A program made the position numbers and the translations under genes. A stretch of DNA of 5,238 nt, from contig JAOPWF010000512.1 of NCBI GenBank assembly GCA_025965815.1, positions 1-5,238 of the forward strand, given 5' to 3'. The DNA is from Mycobacterium sp. (GTDB lineage: Bacteria; Actinomycetota; Actinomycetes; Mycobacteriales; Mycobacteriaceae). Positions within the stretch are counted from its first letter, which is position 1. Each line of letters starts with the position of its first letter. Below are positions 1 to 4,673 of the stretch, piece by piece. The notes beneath the pieces were generated by a model. It did no database searches. It saw only the letters and a program-made list of their open reading frames with translations, and was not told the DNA's origin.

Positions 1-233
1 AGGCCGCCGGTGTCGACCCGGAGACGTTCGTCTCGGTGTTGGGCGCGTTGAGCGGAAACAGCAAGGCATTCGACTACATTCGCCACCTTGGTCTCGACGC
101 GTTCCCGAAGTCGGAACGCTATCTACGCAAGGACGTCGCCACCCTGGAAGAGGTCTCCGATGGGGCCGGCATCGACATCGCGTTCCTGCGTGATGTGATC
201 GACCGCGGGCCACTCAAATTGAGCAGCGGCTAG
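1..233 (+). CDS. Beta-hydroxyacid dehydrogenase (3-hydroxyisobutyrate dehydrogenase-like), C-terminal fragment
   Basis: Only the last 76 codons are present; the reading frame (first complete codon at position 3) is open to the left edge, so the gene starts outside the window. The fragment looks like the all-helical C-terminal domain of the 3-hydroxyisobutyrate/6-phosphogluconate dehydrogenase superfamily. The best clue is the RKDVATLEEVSDGAGID stretch, where the Lys-Asp pair and the following helix match the conserved KD segment of that domain. The family oxidises or reduces beta-hydroxy acids with NAD(P); the N-terminal Rossmann domain is not visible, so cofactor and substrate cannot be judged. 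The GTG at 36 is an internal Val codon, not a start. The TAG stop (231-233) overlaps the stop of the convergent RES gene. It is not a copy of the other family member at 3095-3991: their C-termini differ clearly. Family assignment is moderately sure, substrate unknown. Confidence 0.68.
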   Translation, partial: AAGVDPETFVSVLGALSGNSKAFDYIRHLGLDAFPKSERYLRKDVATLEEVSDGAGIDIAFLRDVIDRGPLKLSSG

Positions 234-787
234 CGGATTTTGCGCAGTAGCGTCGACGCCGCGTTACGCACGGCCGGGTGCTCCAGGGACAGCTCGGTCA
301 CCTCATAGAGCTCCGGCTTGAGCCAACTCGCCAGCACCGTCCACGACGGGCGGTGGTAGGACCACCACTGCACCGCCTGCCAGCGTCGCTCGCCGGGCGT
401 GGTGGATTCCTCGCTCCAGATCTGATGTCCCCACTGCTGAGTGACCGCCAGGTTGCGCTGGACGACCTGCGTCGGGCGTAGTCCGAGCCGGACGAGCTGG
501 CGTGGATTGTCGAGGTCGAGAATCCGCAGGTCGTCGGGGAGCATGAAGGTCCCCAGCGCCCTGCGTGCGTCGGGAATCAGCGGGAACTCGAACATCGAGT
601 CGTCCCACTCGGCGAGGTTGCCGAACGACTCACCACACGCCGCGTCCGGCTGCCGGGGCAGGTACCAGACGTAGTAGTCGGGGTGGTCGATGCGACCGCC
701 GCGCTGCGGGTGGTGTTCGTAGAGCGGGTGCCCGGGTTGACCCGACCTTGCCGAAGCGAGATACGGGAACACGCGGTAGACCAGCAC
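230..787 (-). CDS. RES-domain toxin (NAD+ phosphorylase family) of an Xre-RES toxin-antitoxin pair
   Basis: The protein has 185 residues, the usual size for RES toxins. The family is named for conserved Arg, Glu and Ser, all placed as expected: Arg5 in YRVFP, Glu53 in DAACGESFG after an aromatic/Leu strand (YVWYLP), and Ser143 in QWWSYHRP. Characterised members (MbcT of M. tuberculosis, Res of Pseudomonas putida) destroy cytosolic NAD+, MbcT by phosphorolysis; ParT of Sphingobium modifies phosphoribosyl pyrophosphate synthetase. NAD+ depletion is therefore the likely activity here, by family and not by test. The GTG start (785-787) follows the antitoxin TGA without a gap, which fixes the start and implies translational coupling; a G-rich stretch lies upstream but no strong Shine-Dalgarno. 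There is no signal peptide or membrane segment. Its TAG overlaps the stop of the convergent dehydrogenase. The gene looks intact. Confidence 0.88.
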   Translation of the reverse strand: MLVYRVFPYLASARSGQPGHPLYEHHPQRGGRIDHPDYYVWYLPRQPDAACGESFGNLAEWDDSMFEFPLIPDARRALGTFMLPDDLRILDLDNPRQLVRLGLRPTQVVQRNLAVTQQWGHQIWSEESTTPGERRWQAVQWWSYHRPSWTVLASWLKPELYEVTELSLEHPAVRNAASTLLRKIR

Positions 788-1171
788 TCAGGAGCCCCCA
801 CCCCACGTCTCCGCGTCGAGCGCGTCCAGCACCGAGGAAGGCCCGCGGCTCTGCAGCACGTCCAGCGGCCGGGCGCCTTCCAGCAGGGTGTTGGGGCTGC
901 TCATCCAGGTGATGGCGGCATCGGAGCCCCACACCAGCCGCGCACGGGCGAGCACGTGCTCGAGGTCGATGAGAAACGGCGCCGCGCGGGGGCCCGGCCG
1001 CTCATCGCCGCGTGCCCAGCGGGTCGGCTGCGAGGCGCTGACCTTGACGATGGCAGCCAGCGCCTTGCCGCCGAACGCGTCGACCAGGACGCGGACCCGA
1101 CTGGCGGACAATGGATCATCGGCTGCGGTGGCCCGCGGGCGGAGCGGCGTCGGTGCCTTGGCGGTGGTCAT
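788..1171 (-). CDS. Xre/MbcA/ParS-type antitoxin with DUF2384 toxin-binding domain
   Basis: The product is 127 residues from the ATG at 1169-1171. After a disordered Ala/Pro/Thr-rich start (1-20), residues about 24-56 (VRVLVDAFGGKALAAIVKVS, then QPTRWARG) form a helix-turn-helix-like segment typical of Xre-family antitoxins. Residues about 80-118 carry the DUF2384 signature: W, SPN, LLEGARPLDVL, then a final helix. In MbcA-type antitoxins the C-terminal part blocks the toxin's NAD+ site; the tail here ends ETWGGGS. It is the first gene of the operon, immediately before the RES toxin, the normal order for this class. An in-frame ATG at 1220-1222 would add 17 residues, but that extension (TGSRSYPTTWLGKL) is encoded by an inverted repeat and looks like leader DNA. 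Neither start has a clear Shine-Dalgarno, so the start is uncertain; family and role are well supported. Confidence 0.85.
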   Translation of the reverse strand: MTTAKAPTPLRPRATAADDPLSASRVRVLVDAFGGKALAAIVKVSASQPTRWARGDERPGPRAAPFLIDLEHVLARARLVWGSDAAITWMSSPNTLLEGARPLDVLQSRGPSSVLDALDAETWGGGS

Positions 1172-1222
1172 GACCGGGAGCTTACCCAACCAGGTAGTTG
1201 GGTAAGACCGGCTGCCGGTCAT
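1170..1222. promoter_or_regulatory. Nested inverted repeat, probable antitoxin operator or leader hairpin
   Basis: Inner perfect arms CTTACCCAAC (1181-1190) and GTTGGGTAAG (1197-1206) are separated by CAGGTA. Outer perfect arms ATGACCGG (1170-1177) and CCGGTCAT (1215-1222) enclose them. A third palindrome, GACCGGCTGCCGGTC (1206-1220), abuts the inner pair. The block lies between a candidate minus-strand -10 box and the antitoxin start. Xre-type antitoxins commonly autorepress through inverted repeats at this position, so an operator is the simplest reading; a 10-bp stem with a 6-base loop in the 5' leader is the alternative. The repeats are seen directly; the function is inferred. Confidence 0.65.
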
Positions 1223-1232
1223 CCAGACGGTA

Positions 1233-1238
1233 AAAGTA
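1233..1238 (-). promoter_or_regulatory. Possible -10 box of the toxin-antitoxin operon
   Basis: Read on the minus strand this is TACTTT, which fits the mycobacterial TANNNT -10 pattern. Initiation 6-8 bases downstream would place the nested inverted repeat (1170-1222) at or just after the start of transcription, suitable for autorepression. No convincing -35 box is visible 16-18 bases further upstream, so the call rests on one short hexamer. Confidence 0.3.
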
Positions 1239-1241
1239 CGG

Positions 1242-1255
1242 TGGAACCCGTCTTA
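1242..1255. promoter_or_regulatory. Degenerate KstR-like site upstream of the crotonase gene
   Basis: The sequence TGGAACCCGTCTTA matches seven of the eight fixed positions of the KstR consensus TnnAACnnGTTnnA; the third base of the GTT half is C. It ends 27 bases before the crotonase ATG, a position comparable to the perfect site in front of the SDR gene. One mismatch at a core position makes binding doubtful. Confidence 0.25.
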
Positions 1256-1282
1256 TCACCAGACGGAAACGAGGTATCCGTA

Positions 1283-2185
1283 ATGGCCAGCCCGGATAAG
1301 CCTGAGTTCGTAACGTACGAGACTCTCGACGACGGGCGCGTCGCGCGGATCTGGCTCAACCGGCCTGAGGCGCACAACGCGCAGAACCGCGGGCTGCTGG
1401 TACAACTCGACGAGGCGTTCCTGCGTGCCGAGGCTGACGACGAGGTGCGAGTGATCATCCTCGGCGCGCGTGGGAAGAATTTCTCCGCCGGCCACGATCT
1501 CGGCTCCGAGGTGTCGATGGCGGAATACCAACCGGGGCCGGATCAGCACCCGAGTTTCCGTGACCGCGGCGCCACCCGGGAGGGTGTCGAAAAGCTCTAT
1601 CTGCAGGAATATCACTACTTCTTCGACAACACCCGCCGGTGGCGCGATCTGCGCAAGATCACCATTGCGCAGGTCCAGGGGAACGCGATCTCCGCCGCGT
1701 TGATGCTCATTTGGGCGTGCGACCTGATCGTCGCCGCCGACAACGCCAAGTTCTCCGATGTCGTAGGTGTGCGGTTGGGAATGCCCGGCGTTGAATATTA
1801 TGCGCATCCTTGGGAATTCGGCCCGCGTAAAGCCAAAGAGCTTCTGCTGACCGGTGATTCGCTGGACGCCGACGAAGCCTACCGGTTGGGTATGGTGTCC
1901 AAGGTTTTCCCGGTCAACCAGTTGGACTGTAAGACCCTGGAGTTCGCGAGTCGCGTCGCGAAGGTGCCCACCATGGCGTCGCTGTTGATCAAGGATTCGG
2001 TGAACGCGGCTGCGGACGCGATGGGATTCTCCGAGGCGCTTCGTCATGGCTTTCACATTCACCAACTGGGCCATGCGCACTGGTCGGTGCACAACGACAA
2101 CAGGGCGCCGATCGCGATGCCGCCTGACGTCGACGACTGGCGCACGGCGCCGCGCTCGAAGGTGTCCAGCCGCGACCAGCCATAG
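1283..2185 (+). CDS. Crotonase-fold protein, enoyl-CoA hydratase/isomerase family (EchA-like)
   Basis: The 300-residue protein is a typical-length crotonase superfamily member, cytosolic, acting on acyl-CoA thioesters. Visible family marks are IWLNRPEAHNA (23-33), the first oxyanion-hole/CoA segment FSAGHDL (67-73), the second segment VQGNAISAALMLIW (131-144), CDLIVAADNAKFSD (146-159) and GMPGVEYYAHPWEFGP (166-181). In the second segment the usual GGG is Ser137-Ala138-Ala139. Aligned on CD and on the later Phe and Pro, both catalytic Glu positions of classical hydratase are non-acidic (Met141, Val161), so hydratase activity should not be assumed. The start is ATG 1283, preceded by GAGG (1271-1274) at 8 bases. 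The same frame stays open about 200 codons upstream, but that part is antisense to the antitoxin and not protein-like. It is divergent from the toxin-antitoxin operon, with the SDR 71 bases downstream. Fold assignment is secure; substrate and reaction are open. Confidence 0.9.
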   Translation: MASPDKPEFVTYETLDDGRVARIWLNRPEAHNAQNRGLLVQLDEAFLRAEADDEVRVIILGARGKNFSAGHDLGSEVSMAEYQPGPDQHPSFRDRGATREGVEKLYLQEYHYFFDNTRRWRDLRKITIAQVQGNAISAALMLIWACDLIVAADNAKFSDVVGVRLGMPGVEYYAHPWEFGPRKAKELLLTGDSLDADEAYRLGMVSKVFPVNQLDCKTLEFASRVAKVPTMASLLIKDSVNAAADAMGFSEALRHGFHIHQLGHAHWSVHNDNRAPIAMPPDVDDWRTAPRSKVSSRDQP

Positions 2186-2215
2186 AAACCCCTTCGGCGG
2201 ACCGGCCGTCCGACG

Positions 2216-2221
2216 TACGCT
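2216..2221 (+). promoter_or_regulatory. Possible -10 box of the SDR gene
   Basis: TACGCT fits the TANNNT -10 pattern and sits directly on the left edge of the KstR-type palindrome, so the repressor would cover the transcription start. A weak -35-like TTCGGC (2193-2198) lies 17 bases upstream. The hexamer is short and the -35 poor, hence low confidence. Confidence 0.3.
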
Positions 2222-2235
2222 AGAACGTGTTCTAG
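2220..2235. promoter_or_regulatory. KstR-type operator (sterol catabolism repressor site)
   Basis: CTAGAACGTGTTCTAG is a palindrome with perfect 7-base arms around GT. Its core, 2221-2234, fits every fixed position of TnnAACnnGTTnnA, the published motif of KstR, the TetR-family repressor of cholesterol-degradation genes in mycobacteria and rhodococci, released by a 3-oxo-cholestenoyl-CoA-type ligand. It ends 21 bases before the GTG start of the SDR gene and overlaps a possible -10 box, a good position for repression. The match is read directly; binding by KstR is inferred, since kstR itself is not in the window. Confidence 0.8.
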
Positions 2236-2245
2236 TTTTTTGACG

Positions 2246-2251
2246 AAGGGG
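2246..2251 (+). promoter_or_regulatory. Ribosome binding site fixing the SDR GTG start
   Basis: AAGGGG lies 5 bases before the GTG at 2257-2259. It supports this non-ATG start, which is also the start that places the TGGGSGIG dinucleotide-binding motif at the usual distance from the N-terminus. Confidence 0.55.
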
Positions 2252-2256
2252 TCTCG

Positions 2257-3098
2257 GTGCTGTTGTCGCTGTCGGGGAGGACGTATCTGGTCACCGGTGG
2301 TGGCAGCGGAATCGGTAAGGCCGCCGCGGCAGCGATTGTCGCTTCCGGCGGCGATGTGATGATCGTCGGTCGCAACGCGGACAAGCTGGCGGCGGCCGCG
2401 GACGAGATCAAGGCGAACCCGGCGACGGTGTGGGCTCGGTGGACTACGAGCCCGCCGACGTCACCAACGAGGACGAGGTCGCCATGGCCGTCGACGCCGC
2501 GGCCGCCCGCCGCGGCCGGCTCGACGGCGTGGTGCACTGCGCCGGCGGCAGCGAGGCCATTGGCCCGCTCACTCAGATGGACTCCGAGGCCTGGCGCCGC
2601 ACGGTGGACCTCAATGTGAACGGCACCATGTACGTTGTGAAACACGCCGGGCGGCTGCTGGTCCGCAGCGGCGGCGGGTCGTTCGTCGCCATCTCGTCGA
2701 TCGCGGCGAGCAATACGCACCGCTGGTTCGGCGCCTACGGCGTGACCAAATCTGCGGTGGACCATCTGATGATGCCGGCCGCCGACGAGCCGGGTGCTTC
2801 GCGTGTGCGCTTCAACTCCATCCGGCCCGGGCTGAAACGCACCGAACTCGTTGCGCCCGTGATGAGTTCACCGGAGCTCAGCGAGGATTACCGGGTCAAC
2901 ACGCCGTTGCCGCGGGTCGGCGAAGTGGATGACACCGCGAATCTGGCGGTGTTTCTGCTCAGCGACGCCGCCAGCTGGATCACCGGGCAGGTGATCAAAG
3001 TCGACGGCGGCCAGATGCTGCGCCGGGGTCCGGACTTCTCCGCGATGCTCCAGCCGGTCTTCGGCGAAGGGGGCCTGCGCGGCGTCGTGTCGAACTAG
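2257..3098 (+). pseudogene. Short-chain dehydrogenase/reductase (SDR), interrupted by a frameshift near 2430
   Basis: Two adjacent frames together encode one classical SDR of about 280 residues. The first (2257 to about 2430) gives the Rossmann start LVTGGGSGIGK (11-21) and IVGRN (36-40). The second (about 2430-3098) gives DVTNEDEV, HCAGG, LNVNGT, catalytic Ser148 (ISSIAAS), Tyr161-x-x-x-Lys165 (YGVTK), IRPG, and the C-terminal ITGQVIKVDGG. Moving between them needs one extra base (or two fewer) around 2418-2432; an added C in the CCC run at 2418-2420 would restore an open frame. The cause is either a real mutation or a sequence error. If real, the protein would stop at 2619 without a catalytic centre. 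Prolines and a Lys at normally hydrophobic sites after YGVTK (2775-2837) add to the impression of decay or poor sequence. The family oxidises or reduces hydroxy/keto groups with NAD(P). The upstream KstR-type operator suggests a sterol-related role. The stop overlaps that of the convergent dehydrogenase. Confidence 0.85.
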
Positions 3099-3991
3099 CG
3101 CTCGGAGACCGGGCTGGGGCCGCCGGCTTCCCAGGCCGCCAGCGCACCGACGGCCGACCAGTCCAGGTTCTCGCCGCCCTGGGCCAGCAACGTGAGAAAT
3201 CGGTCGCGCAACAGGCTGCCGACGGGCAGCGGCACCCGCAGATCGTCGGCGGCGGCGAGCGCCAGCCGGACATCCTTCAGGCCGAGCGGCGCGGCGAAGC
3301 CGGCGGGCTCGAAGTGTCCGTTGGCGATCAGCCGACCATAGGTGTGGTAGACGGGGGAGCCGAACAGCGTTGAGGTGAGGATGTCGAGGTACTGCAGTTT
3401 GTCGACGCCTGCCTTGGCGATTAGGGCCATCGCCTCGCCCAGCGACTCGATGACCGAGGCGATGAGGAAGTTCCCGCTGAGCTTGACCAGATTCGCAATG
3501 CTGGGAGTCTCGTCGATGACGAAGGTGCGCTGGCTGAACGCGTCGAGGAGCGGTGACACCTTCTTGACCGACTGCGGATCGCCCGCGGCCACCACGAACA
3601 GTTTGCCCGCGGCGGCCGCCTCGGGCCGACCGAAAACGGGTGCGGCAACGAATTGCTGGCCTGCCCCGACGTGGGCACCGGTCAGGCGCTCGGACAGGTC
3701 GACGCTGATGGTGGAGCAGGACACGTGGATTCCGTCATCGGGCAGCGAGTCGACGATTCCGCCGTCCCCAAAGGTGACGGCCCGCACCGCGGCGTCGTCG
3801 GCCAGCATGGTGAACACCGCCGGGGCGCGGCAGGCCTCGGCCACCGAACGGGCAGCCACGGCACCCTGCGCGACTAGCGCCTCGACCTTGTCCGGCGAGC
3901 GGTTGTAGACGATCACTTCGTGACCGGCCTTGACGAGGTTCGCGGCCATGCCCGAACCCATTCTTCCCAGGCCGATGAAACCGATTCTCAT
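3095..3991 (-). CDS. NAD(P)-dependent beta-hydroxyacid dehydrogenase (3-hydroxyisobutyrate dehydrogenase-like)
   Basis: The 298-residue protein has the standard length and both domains of the family. Residues 1-18 (MRIGFIGLGRMGSGMAAN) are the Rossmann dinucleotide fingerprint; YNRSPDK (29-35) follows the second strand, and the Arg after Asn hints at NADP preference, unproven. The substrate-binding motif is the variant VAAPVFGRPEAAAAGKL (115-131) instead of DAPVSGG. The catalytic Lys170 sits in NLVKLSGNFL with Asn174, and GLKDVRLAL (237-245) carries the conserved C-terminal Lys. It probably reduces or oxidises a small hydroxy/semialdehyde acid; the substrate is unknown. ATG 3989-3991 is chosen because the Rossmann motif begins there. 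The frame is open 37 codons further upstream, but those are not family-like. GGAGG ends only one base before this ATG, unusually close. It is convergent with the SDR (stops overlap in CTAG) and divergent from the DUF1905 gene. Confidence 0.9.
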   Translation of the reverse strand: MRIGFIGLGRMGSGMAANLVKAGHEVIVYNRSPDKVEALVAQGAVAARSVAEACRAPAVFTMLADDAAVRAVTFGDGGIVDSLPDDGIHVSCSTISVDLSERLTGAHVGAGQQFVAAPVFGRPEAAAAGKLFVVAAGDPQSVKKVSPLLDAFSQRTFVIDETPSIANLVKLSGNFLIASVIESLGEAMALIAKAGVDKLQYLDILTSTLFGSPVYHTYGRLIANGHFEPAGFAAPLGLKDVRLALAAADDLRVPLPVGSLLRDRFLTLLAQGGENLDWSAVGALAAWEAGGPSPVSER

Positions 3992-4061
3992 ACCTCCACG
4001 ATGCCCTCTTTTCCTGTGGACCAATCTTGTGTTTCGACCGTTCACGCGATAGACCCTGACG

Positions 4062-4511
4062 GTGAAGTTCGCGACCACGATGCTGCAGATGGGCAACAAC
4101 ACCGGGATCGAAGTGCCCGCCGAAGTGGTGGGCGCCCTCGGGGCAGGAAAACGGCCGGCCGTAGTGGTCAGCGTGAACGGTTACGAGTACCGCTCCACGG
4201 TGGCCGTGATGGGTGGTAGGTATCTGCTGCCGTTCAGCGCCGACCGTCGCAAGGAGTCCGGTATCTCCGGCGGCGACGCCATCGATGTCGAGCTCGCGGT
4301 GGACACGGCGCCCCGCACGGTGAAGGTTCCCGAGGACCTGCAGGCGGCGCTCGACGCCTCACCCGCGGCCCTCGCTGCCTGGAACAAGTTGGCTCCGAGC
4401 GCCAAGAAGGCCCACGTGACGTCGGTATTGGGCGCGAAGGCCGCCGAGACCCGCACCCGTCGCATCGCCGCAATGGTGGCCAAGCTGGAAGCCTCAGCTG
4501 CCGAGCCCTGA
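4062..4511 (+). CDS. DUF1905 plus YdeI/OmpD-associated (OmdA) domain protein
   Basis: The 149-residue product shows two parts. Residues about 2-82 look like a DUF1905 beta-barrel-type domain: a KFATTML start, a GIEVPAEVV segment, AGKRPAVVVSVNGYEYRST, then GRYLLPFSADRR and GGDAIDVELAVD. Residues about 90-147 look like the YdeI/OmpD-associated helical domain: VPEDLQAALDASPAALAAWNKL, PSAKKAHV, then a basic helix with ETRTRRIAAMVAKL. The two-domain order is common in soil bacteria and actinobacteria; the biochemical role is not established, and the older 'bacteriocin protection' label should not be taken literally. The GTG start lacks a recognisable Shine-Dalgarno. TAGACC lies 6 bases before it, compatible with a leaderless transcript but not a full TANNNT match. 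It is soluble, with no signal peptide, and is divergent from the dehydrogenase at 3991 with 70 bases between them. Confidence 0.75.
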   Translation: MKFATTMLQMGNNTGIEVPAEVVGALGAGKRPAVVVSVNGYEYRSTVAVMGGRYLLPFSADRRKESGISGGDAIDVELAVDTAPRTVKVPEDLQAALDASPAALAAWNKLAPSAKKAHVTSVLGAKAAETRTRRIAAMVAKLEASAAEP

Positions 4512-4544
4512 CTGCAGAAATACTCGGGTGGGATCTCCGGAGGT

Positions 4545-4673
4545 ATGTACCTGCGGGCAGAGCAAGAAGTTGTCGAGAAGATTCAATCTATCGTCAAAGC
4601 CACCGGCCGGATCGTATCGTTATGGTTTCGTCGGTTGATGACTCAGTTCCTTGCTCGAGGAGTGCAACGATGA
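4545..4673 (+). CDS. Possible 42-codon small ORF overlapping the hydrolase start
   Basis: From ATG 4545 the frame encodes 42 residues: an acidic start (MYLRAEQEVVEKIQ), a middle VKATGRIVSLW, and an Arg-rich end (FRRLMTQFLARGVQR) that could form an amphipathic helix. It ends in TGA at 4671-4673, giving a 4-base ATGA overlap with the hydrolase start, as in coupled operon genes. GGAGG lies upstream but only one base before the ATG. Codon use argues against it: TTA, TCT, GTT and ATT are frequent for such a GC-rich genome. I recognise no family. It may simply be the leader of the hydrolase gene. Confidence 0.22.
   Translation: MYLRAEQEVVEKIQSIVKATGRIVSLWFRRLMTQFLARGVQR
4657..4662 (+). promoter_or_regulatory. 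Ribosome binding site of the alpha/beta hydrolase
   Basis: GAGGAG stands 7 bases before ATG 4670, a near-ideal Shine-Dalgarno and spacing. It fixes this start over later in-frame ATG or GTG codons. Confidence 0.75.

Noticed and set aside
1..233. Duplicate of the dehydrogenase at 3095-3991
   Set aside because: Both are in the same broad superfamily, but their C-terminal sequences differ clearly, so there is no recent duplication or recombination repeat.
683..1282. Upstream extension of the crotonase frame by 200 codons
   Set aside because: It is antisense to the toxin-antitoxin operon, has no family-like sequence, and the ATG at 1283 has a proper ribosome binding site. The open frame is a by-product of high GC.
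2198..2212. CGGAC-CGGCC-GTCCG hairpin after the crotonase gene as an intrinsic terminator
   Set aside because: The stem is only 5 base pairs and no T run follows directly; the T-rich stretch at 2236-2241 is too far away and belongs to the region after the KstR-type site.
3992..4102. 37-codon N-terminal extension of the second dehydrogenase
   Set aside because: The family begins at the Rossmann motif MRIGFIGLG; the upstream codons show no resemblance and lie in the divergent promoter region, overlapping the start of the DUF1905 gene.
4541..4560. Short palindromes AGGTATGTACCT and CTGCGGGCAG as a terminator after the DUF1905 gene
   Set aside because: The arms are 4-5 bases, there is no T tract, and such short palindromes are expected by chance.
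4570..4620. TATCGT hexamers (4589-4594, 4615-4620) as the hydrolase promoter
   Set aside because: Both fit TANNNT, but neither has a -35 element at acceptable spacing, so no call is made.
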